From the NCBI RefSeq assembly GCF_003208435.1, contig NZ_QKMF01000001.1:248001-312000 (forward strand): 64,000 nucleotides of DNA, given 5' to 3'. Position numbers and translations under genes: made by a program. Shown here in pieces: positions 9,102 through 18,162 of the stretch (position 1 is the first letter of the stretch; each line of letters opens with the position of its first letter). Source of the stretch: Pelagimonas varians (GTDB taxonomy: Bacteria > Pseudomonadota > Alphaproteobacteria > Rhodobacterales > Rhodobacteraceae). The notes below the pieces were generated by a model. The model worked only from the letters and a program-made list of their open reading frames with translations, did not search any database and was not told where the DNA came from.

Positions 9102-9639
9102 GCTAGCGTTTGTTTTGGCGCTTTTGGGTGCCCCCGCCTTTGCATCCGGTCTGAAGATCGAAGTTGCTGGCGAAGCCAATGGTGTGATTGAAATTGATCT
9201 GCTCGAAGATGTTGCCCCCGGCCACGTTACGCAGATCACGGCACTGGCGGCAGATGGCAAATATGATGGTGTGGTATTTCACCGCGTGATCGAAGGCTTC
9301 ATGGCGCAGACCGGCGACGTCAAATTCGGCGTTCCTGGTGGTGACATGCGGATGGCTGGAATGGGCGGTTCCGATTTGCCCGATCTAAAGGCCGAATTTT
9401 CCGACATCACCTTTGATCGCGGTGTGGTTGGTATGGCCCGGTCGCAAAACCCCGACAGCGCCAATTCCCAGTTCTTCATCATGTTTGCACCTGGTTCCTT
9501 CCTGGACGGGCAATACACCGTTGTTGGCAAAGTCACCTCTGGTCTTGAGGTTCTGGATGCAATCAAATTGGGCAAGGGCCAAAACGGGTCCGTTGTCGGC
9601 GCGCCTGATCGCATGATCAAAGTAACAGTCACAGACTAA
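9094..9639 (+). CDS. Cyclophilin-type peptidyl-prolyl isomerase, exported
   Basis: A 181-residue paralogue of the preceding gene. It begins with a signal peptide ([19 protein letters not shown]), so the mature enzyme is periplasmic. The cyclophilin motifs [26 protein letters not shown] and FLDGQYTVVG are intact. The eight-base overlap with the cytoplasmic copy shows an operon, giving one isomerase for each compartment. A strong terminator follows. Confidence 0.93.
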   Translation: MRKLAFVLALLGAPAFASGLKIEVAGEANGVIEIDLLEDVAPGHVTQITALAADGKYDGVVFHRVIEGFMAQTGDVKFGVPGGDMRMAGMGGSDLPDLKAEFSDITFDRGVVGMARSQNPDSANSQFFIMFAPGSFLDGQYTVVGKVTSGLEVLDAIKLGKGQNGSVVGAPDRMIKVTVTD

Positions 9640-9669
9640 ACTTGCACGTCGCAGGGTTTTACACATGGG

Positions 9670-9700
9670 GCGCGCCTTTGGGCGCGCTCTTTTTGTTTTT
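9670..9700 (+). terminator. Rho-independent terminator after the cyclophilin pair
   Basis: GCGCGCC pairs with GGCGCGC over a four-base loop and is followed by a T-rich run, CTTTTTGTTTTT. Confidence 0.85.
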
Positions 9701-9830
9701 CGTTCAGGCCACGAAGGCCTTGGGGCAAGCCCCAAACCCCGAAAGCTGCGCTGACATTGGTTCACAACTGCGTATCGTCTCTGGGCAGGTTGGGCATTCT
9801 GCGGCATCTTGGGATCAGGAGGATTGCCCC

Positions 9831-10793
9831 ATGCGTATTATTGCTGCTGTGCTTGCCTGTGTTTTGACAACCGCCGCCAGTGCCGATCCTAATTTTTGGA
9901 AGCACGAATGGCCACAGACAGATTTTGCCAACACATCGGTGAAAAACTGGGTTGAAATCATGTCGGGTGGGCCGCCCAAGGATGGCATTCCTGCGTTAAA
10001 CGACCCGCAGTTTATCGTTGTTGAGCAAGAAAGCGGTATCGCGGGCAACGAACCGGTGATCACCGTCGAGATCGACGGAGAACGCCCGCGCGCCTATCCG
10101 ATCCGATATTTGACTTGGCATGAGATCGTGAACGATCGCATTGGCGGCGTGCCTGTGGCCGTCACTTTTTGCCCGCTGTGTAATTCCGGCATAACGTTTG
10201 ACCGCCGGGTCAAGGGCAGGGTGCTGACGTTCGGTGTGTCGGGCAAGCTTCGCAATTCTGACATGGTGATGTTTGATCGTGAAACCGAAAGCTGGTGGCA
10301 GCAAGCGATCGGAACCGGCATCGTAGGGGATATGAACGGAGTGGAATTGACAGCGTTGCCCAGTTGGATGGAAAGTTGGGACCAGTTCAAGGCTCGAAAT
10401 CCGGATGGATTGGTGATGTCTGAACCGGCGTGGAACCGGTCTTATGGCAGCAATCCTTATCGCGGGTATGACAGTTCTCGGCGTCCTTTTTTATATTCAG
10501 GAGAGATGCCGCCGCATGGCATTGCGCCTTTGATGCGCGTGGTTCGGGTTGGGTCGCGCGCCTGGCCGATGGACCGCTTGGCCAAAGAGCAGGAGGTAAG
10601 CGAGGCTGGGGTGACGTTGTCTTGGCAAGCTGGCCAAGCGTCGGCTTTGGACACAGCCGTGATCGCCAAAGGGCGCGATGTTGGTTCGGTTCGGGTGCGG
10701 GACGGACAAGGTCGGGATGTGCCGCATGATGTGATGTTTGCCTTTGCCTTTCATGCGTTCTGGCCCCATGGCACATGGATGCGCGGACAATAG
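9831..10793 (+). CDS. DUF3179 exported protein
   Basis: A 320-residue protein with a signal peptide (MRIIAAVLACVLTTAASA). The body matches DUF3179: a PRAYPIRYLTWHEIVND segment, the cysteine pair VTFCPLCNSG, FGVSGKLRNSDMVMFDRET and SWWQQAIGTGIVG. The CPLC motif suggests redox chemistry or metal binding, but the family has no established function that I know. AGGAGGA at 9818-9823 decides the start at 9831; the frame is open further upstream through the previous terminator. It is convergent with the acyltransferase-like gene, with only five bases between stops. Confidence 0.85.
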   Translation: MRIIAAVLACVLTTAASADPNFWKHEWPQTDFANTSVKNWVEIMSGGPPKDGIPALNDPQFIVVEQESGIAGNEPVITVEIDGERPRAYPIRYLTWHEIVNDRIGGVPVAVTFCPLCNSGITFDRRVKGRVLTFGVSGKLRNSDMVMFDRETESWWQQAIGTGIVGDMNGVELTALPSWMESWDQFKARNPDGLVMSEPAWNRSYGSNPYRGYDSSRRPFLYSGEMPPHGIAPLMRVVRVGSRAWPMDRLAKEQEVSEAGVTLSWQAGQASALDTAVIAKGRDVGSVRVRDGQGRDVPHDVMFAFAFHAFWPHGTWMRGQ

Positions 10794-10798
10794 GGGTG

Positions 10799-11689
10799 TC
10801 AGGCGGCCAATCGCATCGGAAGATGGCGGGCAAGTGGGGCCAGTGCCCCTTGATGCAGCCAAGTGCCCCCTAATTGGTGAATATACGCGCCAGTTCCAAG
10901 TTTGAAATGCGCCAATCCGGGGGCATCATCACGGTTTAAAAGGCCCAGATCCAACATGTCATGACCTTGGTCAGACAGCCAGTTCATCATCCGCCAAAGC
11001 ACCAGATTCATAGCATTCAACTGTCGGCCTGCCGGTGTTGAGCTGCCAATCTGCCAAGTTGCCATGGACCCGTGCCGCAACACCAGCGCAGCTGCCACGG
11101 GCTTTCCATTGTGGCGCGCCTCAAACACCAATGCCTGGCCGGGATTGACCTTGGAATAAGCGGCGGAAAAGGCCGGTGGCAGACCGCGATACCCACGTTT
11201 GCGGGACTGCGCGATTTCCGCGCCCAAAATCCAGTGACGCGCATCCAGCGCATGCCGTGTCACTTTTAGGCTGGCGGTTTCGGCCTTATTAAGCCTGTTG
11301 CGCCACTTTTGCTTGATGGCGGCCCGCATCTGTTCCCGCGTCCCCAATGGCAGTATTGCCAAGGACGCCGGGGTCATCAAAGGCCAAAATCCGGCGCGGC
11401 GCAAATCAACGGCACCCATGCCGTCCGCATTCAAAATCAATGGCCGGCCATCGTGCCAATGTTGCCAGCGGTCCAGCCAGCTGGCGCGATCGTCTGGCGT
11501 GGCGGCGACAGGCCCGCGTGACACCATATCCACCCGTCCCAAGGGGCCAAATTTGCGCGACTGAATTTGCCACAGCAACCGCACCTCTCCGTGGGCTTCA
11601 CGCTTACACAAACGGATCGGGCGGCCAATCGCATCGCAAGCGCGGGCGTATTCGGGGGATTGGGGCAGGGGTAAATGAAAAGCTGTCAT
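10799..11689 (-). CDS. GNAT/FemAB-like acyltransferase
   Basis: About 296 residues, resembling the GNAT-fold proteins of the FemAB/CelD type. The segment KQKWRNRLNKAETASLKV and the later FEARHNGKPVAAALVLRHG plus YIHQLGGTWL fit an acetyl- or aminoacyl-transferase that works on small molecules or peptidoglycan precursors; the substrate cannot be read. The start is uncertain: ATG at 11689 is preferred, with another in-frame ATG at 11707; neither has a strong ribosome site. It is divergent from a tiny membrane ORF. Confidence 0.7.
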   Translation of the reverse strand: MTAFHLPLPQSPEYARACDAIGRPIRLCKREAHGEVRLLWQIQSRKFGPLGRVDMVSRGPVAATPDDRASWLDRWQHWHDGRPLILNADGMGAVDLRRAGFWPLMTPASLAILPLGTREQMRAAIKQKWRNRLNKAETASLKVTRHALDARHWILGAEIAQSRKRGYRGLPPAFSAAYSKVNPGQALVFEARHNGKPVAAALVLRHGSMATWQIGSSTPAGRQLNAMNLVLWRMMNWLSDQGHDMLDLGLLNRDDAPGLAHFKLGTGAYIHQLGGTWLHQGALAPLARHLPMRLAA

Positions 11690-11736
11690 AGCGTAAATTA
11701 ACGCCATGGAAAGTTTAGGCTGGGTTAATAGCAGCC

Positions 11737-11892
11737 ATGAAACATGATTCTTTGTCCCGAGGGAATTCAGGCCGTCCCGCCAAGGCCGTCAGCCAGCAAC
11801 GGCCCCGCCCGACGATGGCAGCAGCGCTGCTGTTTGCATCGCTGCTTTCTGTGCCATTTCTGGTGTTGGCTGTGGCGCAATTGGTCTTTTAG
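11737..11892 (+). CDS. Possible 51-residue single-pass membrane protein
   Basis: A short frame starting at ATG 11737, between the divergent acyltransferase gene and the convergent tyrS. It encodes a basic, Ser/Arg/Pro-rich head of about 26 residues and then one strongly hydrophobic helix ([20 protein letters not shown]) reaching almost the C-terminus. Its stop overlaps the tyrS stop by a few bases on the opposite strand. The tail-anchored layout and compact fit support a real gene, but there is no good ribosome site and I know no family. Confidence 0.45.
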   Translation: MKHDSLSRGNSGRPAKAVSQQRPRPTMAAALLFASLLSVPFLVLAVAQLVF

Positions 11893-13142
11893 CGGGCCAG
11901 TTTCACCAGCGCGTGCCGTTTTTTGCCTGCGCTTAGCTTGATCGGTGTTGCCAACGCGTCGGCATCCAAAATCAAACCGGCTTCGGACAATGGGGCGTCA
12001 TCCATTTTTGCACCGTTTTCCGAAATCAGACGCTTGGCCTCTTTGCCGGATTTTGCCAGTCCGGACCGCACAATCAATTGCACGATGGAAATCCCATCGC
12101 CAATCTCTTCAGCGCTCAGTTCAAGCGTTGGCAAGTCATCCCCGACGCCGCCTTTTTCAAAGACTTCGCGTGCAGTTGCAGCCGCGGCAGCCGCAGCATC
12201 GGCCCCGTGGCACAGGGTTGTGACTTCATTTGCAAGCACGATTTTGGCGTCGTTGATGTCAGACCCTTCCAAAGCGCCCAAGCGGTCACATTCTTCAACG
12301 GGCAGTTCTGTATACAGCTTGAGGAAGCGGCCTACATCCGCATCTGTGGTGTTGCGCCAGAATTGCCAGAACTCATAGGGCGCGCACATATCCCCGTTCA
12401 GCCAAATCGCGCCGTTCAACGATTTGCCCATCTTTTTGCCATCCGAGGTGGTCAGCAAAGGCGAGGTAAGCCCGTAAATTTCATGGTCGAGCACTCGGCG
12501 CGTCAGATCGATACCGTTGACGATATTGCCCCACTGATCACTGCCGCCCATTTGCAGCAAACAGCCGTAGCGGCGGTTTAACTCCAAGAAATCATATGCT
12601 TGCAAAATCATGTAGTTGAATTCAAGAAATGACAGAGATTGTTCGCGGTCGAGCCGTGATTTCACCGATTCAAACGACAACATCCGGTTAACGCTGAAAT
12701 GGCGGCCAATGTCGCGTAGAAAATCAAGGTAGTTGAGTTCGTCCAGCCATTCCGCATTGTTCAGCATCAAGGCTCCGCCGGGGGTGTCATCATAGCTGAC
12801 GTATTTGGCAAACACTTGCTTGATGCCATCGATATTGGCGTCAATCTGGTCTGGCGTCAGCAATGGTCGTTCATCCGCCCGAAAGGATGGATCGCCGACC
12901 TTGGTTGTGCCGCCGCCCATAAGGGTGATCGGCTTGTGGCCGGTCTTTTGCAGCCAGCGCAACATCATGATCTGGATCAGCGATCCGACATGCAATGATT
13001 TGGCCGTTGCGTCAAAGCCGATATAGGCGGGGACGGTGCCGTCAACCAATGCATCATCCAATGCTTGATAATCCGTGCAGTCGGCCAGAAAGCCGCGCTC
13101 GATCATCACGCGCATGAAGTCCGATTTGGGATGGTAGGTCAT
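11889..13142 (-). CDS. tyrS: Tyrosyl-tRNA synthetase
   Basis: Class I aminoacyl-tRNA synthetase charging tRNA-Tyr, 417 residues. It has the HIGH-type motif HVGSL, the tyrosine-site segment [13 protein letters not shown], the KMSKS-type motif GKKMGKS and a C-terminal S4 RNA-binding domain ([14 protein letters not shown]). Start set at 13142 ([17 protein letters not shown]), which gives the family N-terminus; the frame runs further upstream into anmK. It is divergent from anmK across a 61-base gap that must hold both promoters. Confidence 0.97.
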   Translation of the reverse strand: MTYHPKSDFMRVMIERGFLADCTDYQALDDALVDGTVPAYIGFDATAKSLHVGSLIQIMMLRWLQKTGHKPITLMGGGTTKVGDPSFRADERPLLTPDQIDANIDGIKQVFAKYVSYDDTPGGALMLNNAEWLDELNYLDFLRDIGRHFSVNRMLSFESVKSRLDREQSLSFLEFNYMILQAYDFLELNRRYGCLLQMGGSDQWGNIVNGIDLTRRVLDHEIYGLTSPLLTTSDGKKMGKSLNGAIWLNGDMCAPYEFWQFWRNTTDADVGRFLKLYTELPVEECDRLGALEGSDINDAKIVLANEVTTLCHGADAAAAAAATAREVFEKGGVGDDLPTLELSAEEIGDGISIVQLIVRSGLAKSGKEAKRLISENGAKMDDAPLSEAGLILDADALATPIKLSAGKKRHALVKLAR

Positions 13143-13203
13143 GTGTCCGCCTCTTAGTATTACGCGCAAAGCTATAAGTAAGGTTTGAGCAGAGGGAAAG
13201 ACC

Positions 13204-14304
13204 ATGTTGGGTGCAGATGTGGTGAAAGCGCTGGGGGCGATGTCCGGAACGTCTCTGGACGGTGTCGATGCAGCGCTGATCGAAACCGACGGAGAGCGGA
13301 TCATAGCCTTTGGGGCTTCGGCCTATCATCCTTATTCGGATGAAGAGCGGGCAGTTTTGCGTGCTGCCTTGGGAAAGTGGCAGGGCGATGATTGCGCCGC
13401 CGCCGCTGGTGTTGTTCACCGTGTGCATTGTGAAGTGCTGGCCGAACTACAAGATGCTGATATCGTTGGATTTCATGGCCAGACTTTGGCCCATGATCCG
13501 CATGGACGCGGAACCCACCAATTGGGGGATGGCAATATTTTGGCTGAAACCTTGGGCCTGCCTGTGGTATGGGATTTCCGGTCGGCTGATGTGGCAATGG
13601 GCGGTGAGGGCGCGCCCTTAGCCCCGTTCTTTCACTTTGCCTGCGCCAAATGGATCGGAGCAACCGAGCCAGTTGCGTTTTTGAATCTAGGCGGGGTTGG
13701 CAATCTGACATGGGTCGATCCAAGCAAGTCAAAACCGCAAGAAGACGGCGCATTGTTGGCGTTTGACACTGGACCGGCAAATGCACCGTTGAATGATTTG
13801 GTTGCACTACGGCTTGGGCTGGATTGCGACAGGGATGGAAAACTGGCGGCAAAAGGCAAAGTCGAGGAGGGCGCGTTGGAGCTTTTCCTTGAAGAGGCAT
13901 TCTTTAACAAGATGCCCCCCAAGTCATTGGACCGCGATGACTTTTCCGTCATGCTCGACCTTGTCCGAGAGCTGAATGACGCGGATGCGGCCGCGACAAT
14001 GACAGCGATGGCTGCCACAGCAGTTATGGTAGGGATGGAGCATTGTCCAAGCCCTCCAACTCGCGTCTTGGTTACTGGCGGAGGGCGAAAAAACCCTGTG
14101 ATGATGCGCATGCTCTCGGTTGGTCTGGATTGCCGGGTTGATCCGGTTGAGGCTGTGGGGCTGGATGGGGATATGCTGGAAGCGCAGGCGTTTGCTTTTC
14201 TAGCTGTTCGGGTTGGCCGCGGACTGCCGACTTCTGCGCCCTCGACAACACGTGTTGCTGCTCCTGTTGGAGGCGGGCAAATCAGCCGCCCAGATTCAGT
14301 TTAG
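13204..14304 (+). CDS. anmK: Anhydro-N-acetylmuramic acid kinase
   Basis: AnmK opens the 1,6-anhydro ring of anhydro-MurNAc and phosphorylates it, giving MurNAc-6-phosphate in peptidoglycan recycling. The 366-residue protein starts with [18 protein letters not shown], has [10 protein letters not shown], the [20 protein letters not shown] segment, and the C-terminal CGGG-like [12 protein letters not shown]. All are diagnostic. The divergent tyrS-anmK pair is common in alphaproteobacteria. Confidence 0.96.
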   Translation: MLGADVVKALGAMSGTSLDGVDAALIETDGERIIAFGASAYHPYSDEERAVLRAALGKWQGDDCAAAAGVVHRVHCEVLAELQDADIVGFHGQTLAHDPHGRGTHQLGDGNILAETLGLPVVWDFRSADVAMGGEGAPLAPFFHFACAKWIGATEPVAFLNLGGVGNLTWVDPSKSKPQEDGALLAFDTGPANAPLNDLVALRLGLDCDRDGKLAAKGKVEEGALELFLEEAFFNKMPPKSLDRDDFSVMLDLVRELNDADAAATMTAMAATAVMVGMEHCPSPPTRVLVTGGGRKNPVMMRMLSVGLDCRVDPVEAVGLDGDMLEAQAFAFLAVRVGRGLPTSAPSTTRVAAPVGGGQISRPDSV

Positions 14305-14323
14305 GCGTCATGTCATTTGATTG

Positions 14324-14373
14324 TGCGCCTGCGGCGCATGCCTCCGGCGGGGATATTTGCTGGACAGAAGAAA
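14324..14373 (-). repeat. Dispersed hairpin repeat, copy 1 (inverted)
   Basis: On the minus strand it reads TTTCTTCTGTC, a short spacer, AAATATCCCC and then a GC hairpin (TGCGCC-TGC-GGCGCA). It shares this layout with copies at 14506-14552 and 28471-28520. Copies 1 and 2 face each other across about 130 bases, so the whole anmK-moaA gap of 306 bases is bracketed by the two. I see no gene in the gap. Confidence 0.7.
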
Positions 14374-14505
14374 TCAAGGAGCGCAAAAGGCAGGCCGGAT
14401 TTCACACCGACCCGCCTTGAAAGAAGCAAAGCTTCTCCTGTCACGGCCATCGGCGTCCCCGCCTGTTCCGCAATACAAGATTCCGCCAAATTGGTTAATT
14501 ATTGG

Positions 14506-14552
14506 TTTCTTCTGTCTTGAAATATCCCGGGGGTTTGGGGGCAGAGCCCCCA
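14506..14552 (+). repeat. Dispersed hairpin repeat, copy 2
   Basis: TTTCTTCTGTC followed by AAATATCCCGGGGG and a hairpin with stem TGGGGGC / GCCCCCA and a three-base loop. It lies between convergent anmK and moaA and could terminate transcription from either side. Confidence 0.75.
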
Positions 14553-14610
14553 TGAAATATATTCCAATACGCAAGTCGCAAACTTGCTCCCGTGTGATGA
14601 AGTAGCGGAT

Positions 14611-15618
14611 TTATCCGCCGGTATGGCTCATGTGCCGAGACATTTTTCCGTCCACAGATTGACGGGAGTAGTCAAAATCATGACCTTTGGGTTTGAGCAA
14701 AATTGCTGACCGGATTGCGTCTTCCAGTGGGGCTTCGCTGTCGGGGTTATCTCTCAGGGCCGCGCGTAGATCCGCATTGTCTTCTTGGCCCAAACACATG
14801 AACAGTTCGCCGGTACAGGTCAGACGCACGCGGTTGCAGCTCTCACAGAAGTTATGGGTTAGAGGTGTGATAAATCCAATCCGTTGGCCGGTTTCCTCAA
14901 GCCGTACATAGCGTGCAGGGCCGCCGGTGCTGTCGGGCAGATCGGTGACTGTGTAGTGCTCGCGCAAGCGATCGCGTAGATCATCCAGTTTCCAGTATTG
15001 ATCCAAACGATCTTCGTTGCCTATGTCCCCCATGGGCATCACTTCAATCCATGTCAGATCCATATCCCGTTCGGCGCACCATTTGGTAATGGTGAGCAGC
15101 TCAACATCGTTGAATCCTTTCAACGCCACCGCGTTGATTTTGACACGCAAACCAGCCTTCTGCGCGGCATCAATCCCCTTCAGAACCTGCGGCAAGCGGC
15201 CCCAGCGCGTGATGTCTGCAAATTTGGTTTCATCCAGCGTGTCGAGCGAAACATTGACCCGGCGAACCCCGGCTGCATACAGCCCTTCGGCATATTTTTC
15301 CAACTGGGATCCGTTGGTTGTCAGTGTCAGTTCTTTGAGTGCGCCGCTTTCAAGGTGCCGGGACATACCTTGGAAGAACCGCATAATGTCGCGGCGAACC
15401 AAAGGCTCGCCTCCTGTGATGCGCAGCTTTTCAACACCAAGGTTGATAAACGTCGAACACATGCGGTCCAACTCTTCCAGCGTCAGCAACTCCTTTTTGG
15501 GCAAAAAGCTCATGTTCTCGGACATGCAATAGACGCATCTAAAATCGCAACGGTCGGTCACCGAAACGCGAAGATATGAGATGGGGCGATGAAACGGGTC
15601 AATCAGCGGCTGTGTCAT
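14611..15618 (-). CDS. moaA: GTP 3',8-cyclase, molybdenum cofactor synthesis
   Basis: Radical-SAM enzyme for the first step of molybdopterin synthesis, converting GTP to the 3',8-cyclo product used by MoaC. The 335-residue protein has the N-terminal cluster motif [10 protein letters not shown] (CxxxCxxC), the [13 protein letters not shown] motif, the C-terminal second cluster region [15 protein letters not shown], and the conserved C-terminal Gly-Gly (SHTGG) needed for catalysis. It stands alone, with no other moa genes in view. Confidence 0.97.
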   Translation of the reverse strand: MTQPLIDPFHRPISYLRVSVTDRCDFRCVYCMSENMSFLPKKELLTLEELDRMCSTFINLGVEKLRITGGEPLVRRDIMRFFQGMSRHLESGALKELTLTTNGSQLEKYAEGLYAAGVRRVNVSLDTLDETKFADITRWGRLPQVLKGIDAAQKAGLRVKINAVALKGFNDVELLTITKWCAERDMDLTWIEVMPMGDIGNEDRLDQYWKLDDLRDRLREHYTVTDLPDSTGGPARYVRLEETGQRIGFITPLTHNFCESCNRVRLTCTGELFMCLGQEDNADLRAALRDNPDSEAPLEDAIRSAILLKPKGHDFDYSRQSVDGKMSRHMSHTGG

Positions 15619-15696
15619 TAAAAACAGATAGCGCTCGGCAATGAATTGGGCAAGTCTCTGGCAGCAATTGTAACCTCAAGACCAAGGTCGTAGGGT

Positions 15697-16221
15697 ATGC
15701 CCATGAGAGTCCTATTTGTTCCCCTTCTGGCTGTGTCCCTTGCGGGCTGCGCCAATAGTCCGCTTTTCAAAGGCAGTGGCCAGTCGGGCACTGACGCGCC
15801 AATTGCACAAGATGCCGATGGCCAATTGCGCCCACAGTCGCGGCCCGGTGCCTTGGAGGCAAATGCGGCCATTCCTGTTGTTTCGGCCCAAACGCCTGAG
15901 CAGTTCGATACCACCACCGCCGAAGAACGTTTGGCAGCCGCCGCGGCCCCTGAGGATGCCGGAGGCGAAAAACTGTTGGGCGAAACTGTTGCCAGTCTCG
16001 GCGATCCCACAAAACCGGGATTTTGGCTGGAAACACCGCTTGTGTCCAAGCCGACAATCGGGCGCGTACATTTCGTTGGATCAGGGAAATCCGCCCAGGT
16101 TGATTTGATCCCTATAGATGGTCCACCAACCGCAGGCAGCCGGATTTCTCTGGCTGCGATGCGCTTGATTGATGCCCCTTTGACAGATCTTCCAACGCTA
16201 CAGGTGTTTGCAAATGACTAA
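15697..16221 (+). CDS. Lipoprotein of unknown function
   Basis: A 174-residue protein with a lipoprotein signal (MRVLFVPLLAVSLAGC, LAGC lipobox), a long Ala/Glu/Pro-rich low-complexity linker and a compact C-terminal region with WLETPLVSKPTIGRVHF and ISLAAMRLIDAPLTDLP. The C-terminal part may be a small beta domain. I recognise no enzyme. Start at 15697 or at 15703, two codons later. It overlaps the next gene by eight bases, so it is co-translated with the predicted metallopeptidase. Confidence 0.75.
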   Translation: MPMRVLFVPLLAVSLAGCANSPLFKGSGQSGTDAPIAQDADGQLRPQSRPGALEANAAIPVVSAQTPEQFDTTTAEERLAAAAAPEDAGGEKLLGETVASLGDPTKPGFWLETPLVSKPTIGRVHFVGSGKSAQVDLIPIDGPPTAGSRISLAAMRLIDAPLTDLPTLQVFAND

Positions 16222-16942
16222 AGCCATGTTGATCGTTGCGGGCATTCTGGCAGCGGCACCCGTTTGCGCGGATGAGGCCAGTGATACATTTGTCGAAGCC
16301 AACATTTTGGGAATTTTCTACCACGAATTGGGCCATGCCTTGATCGACACAGAAAACCTGCCGGTATTTGGGCAAGAGGAAGACGCAGCAGATGTGTTTT
16401 CGATCCTGCTGGTTGATTCCTTATACGACCACGAGACCGCCGTAGACATGGCCTATGATGTTGCGAACGGGTTCTGGGGCGAAGCTTTGGTGCGGGATCA
16501 AGACAATCAGGATGTGGCTTGGTGGGATGTGCATGGACCCGACGAGCAGAGATTTTACAACACTGTTTGCTTGTTCTACGGCGCTGATCCGGACGCCCGC
16601 GAAGATTTTGCCGCAGATATGGACCTGCCGCAGGAACGGGCCGACTATTGCTACGATGAGTTCTCGAAGGCCTTGGACAGCTGGGGATCGGTGTTGGACG
16701 ACATGGCCGAGCGAAAAAGCGGTGGCACATTGGAATATGCTGGCGGCTCAGACAGTTTGACGGAGCAAATCATTGAGCAAGAAGTTGCGGCCCTGAACGC
16801 TGAATTCCGTTTTGCGCACCCCGTAACGATATCGGTCGAATCTTGCGGAGAGGCGAATGCATTTTATGACCCCCAAGACCGGGCGATTATCATGTGCACG
16901 GAATTTGAAGATCACCTGCGGGCAATGGCTGACCTTCTTTAG
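16214..16942 (+). CDS. DUF4344-type putative metallopeptidase, exported
   Basis: About 242 residues: a signal peptide (MTKAMLIVAGILAAAPVCA) and a zincin-like HELGH motif in GIFYHELGHALIDTENLPV, followed by GQEEDAADVFS that may supply the third metal ligand. This pattern fits DUF4344, a family of predicted zinc peptidases with unknown substrates. There are four cysteines in the mature part, which could form disulfides. The ATG at 16214 overlaps the upstream lipoprotein gene; an in-frame TTG at 16208 is less likely. It ends two bases before the convergent AlkD-like gene. Confidence 0.8.
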   Translation: MTKAMLIVAGILAAAPVCADEASDTFVEANILGIFYHELGHALIDTENLPVFGQEEDAADVFSILLVDSLYDHETAVDMAYDVANGFWGEALVRDQDNQDVAWWDVHGPDEQRFYNTVCLFYGADPDAREDFAADMDLPQERADYCYDEFSKALDSWGSVLDDMAERKSGGTLEYAGGSDSLTEQIIEQEVAALNAEFRFAHPVTISVESCGEANAFYDPQDRAIIMCTEFEDHLRAMADLL

Positions 16943-16943
16943 T

Positions 16944-17624
16944 CTACTTCAGGTATTTACCGGCTTCTTTAACCGCAAAACCCTTCATCTTTGATCCGTG
17001 CTCTTCTAGAAACGCGATGCTGCGCGCAGCGTCGTGTTTCGATAGGTCACGCACCCACCAAGCCACGGCTTTTTGGATAAACCAATCTCTGTCAGACACA
17101 TAATCGGCAGCCCAGCCCAAAACGCGATCCCGCGTTGCAAGATCGGCTTCGGTTGGAAAATTCTGTTTTGTCCAGGGTAGGGTGATTACCAATGCGGCGC
17201 GGCGCGTCCACATGTGTTCGGACACCGTCCAGGCCTCAACCTCATCCAGACGTGATGGATCAGCGACCAGCCGTTTCGATCCCGCACTACAGACGTGATC
17301 GGCAATCGCCCAAGCGTCAAAGCCGGGAACCCATGAGGCAATCAGCGCCCAGACCTGATCGTCGGGACGAATGCGGGCCTGTGTGAGAAGTTTGGCAGCC
17401 GCAACACGGGCCTCGTGGATGTCTGTGTCCCAAAGCTGGACGCACAAAGCAATCCGTTGGTCCAGATCAAGATCCTTGCGCCAATCTCGGGTCAGATCGT
17501 TGATGACCGGATTGGGCGTGCCCAGATAGTCACGCTTGGCCTTGTGATAGGCGGCACTGCCTGCGGCGCGTTCGGGATCAGAATGCGCCCGCAGCGCCTC
17601 TAATGCTGTCTCAACTGTGATCAT
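16944..17624 (-). CDS. AlkD-like DNA alkylation repair protein
   Basis: A 226-residue all-helical HEAT-like protein of the AlkC/AlkD family of DNA glycosylases that remove bulky or cationic alkylated bases. The catalytic residues known from AlkD are recognisable: a Trp and Asp four apart in FDAWAIADHV, an Arg in WTRRAALVITLPW, and the aromatic-rich DRDWFIQKAVAWWVRDL. The start at 17624 (MITVETALEALRAH) lies inside the preceding gene's end, a 14-base overlap, so the two are coupled. Confidence 0.85.
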   Translation of the reverse strand: MITVETALEALRAHSDPERAAGSAAYHKAKRDYLGTPNPVINDLTRDWRKDLDLDQRIALCVQLWDTDIHEARVAAAKLLTQARIRPDDQVWALIASWVPGFDAWAIADHVCSAGSKRLVADPSRLDEVEAWTVSEHMWTRRAALVITLPWTKQNFPTEADLATRDRVLGWAADYVSDRDWFIQKAVAWWVRDLSKHDAARSIAFLEEHGSKMKGFAVKEAGKYLK

Positions 17625-18162
17625 CGGTGACACCGGTTGCAAATCCATCCAAAGTTTGTCCGTTACGTTCTTGCCAATAGGTGTCGATCCCGTCGCGGTC
17701 TTTCTTGCCGGACCAGCTTTCCAGAACCTTGCGGTCCTCTTTGTAGTCAAAGAAGGGCACTGCATACCCGCAGGAGGTCTGAACCATGTCGACGGTCATG
17801 TCATATATCTGCCTTGCGCCGATATCATCAGGGAATTCAGCGTTCAGCACGGCGAATTCCGGATCGCGGAAGTGGTAGGTATGGGCCGTGCCGTAGCAGC
17901 GCAAAATAATCGGGCGGGTTTCAAACCCGCACCACATCAAAGTCATGCGGTTGACCCGTGTCAGATGTCCGGCGGTTTCGTTGCCCGAACCTGTCAGGTT
18001 GCGCCAGATGATCCGGTTGGGTCCTTTGATCCGCAGGCAATCCCCGCCTTTGGGCGATATATTGACCTTGCCGGTTTCAGCAGCGGACCCGACAAAAAAC
18101 AGCTTTTGGTCAGCAATGAAACCGGTGTGGTCGTCGGTGAGGGCAGCAAACTGTTTGCCCAT
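17611..18162 (-). CDS. Pyridoxamine 5'-phosphate oxidase-fold protein
   Basis: A 183-residue split-barrel flavin-binding family protein. KVNISPKGGDCLRIKGPNRI and YLNL-type region RIIWRNLTGSGNETAGHL fit the PNPOx-like family seen beside glmS in many roseobacters. Such proteins bind FMN, F420 or haem; the substrate is unknown. The start codon shares one base with the glmS stop (TAATG) and its end overlaps the AlkD-like gene, so it is translationally tied to both. Confidence 0.8.
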   Translation of the reverse strand: MGKQFAALTDDHTGFIADQKLFFVGSAAETGKVNISPKGGDCLRIKGPNRIIWRNLTGSGNETAGHLTRVNRMTLMWCGFETRPIILRCYGTAHTYHFRDPEFAVLNAEFPDDIGARQIYDMTVDMVQTSCGYAVPFFDYKEDRKVLESWSGKKDRDGIDTYWQERNGQTLDGFATGVTDDHS

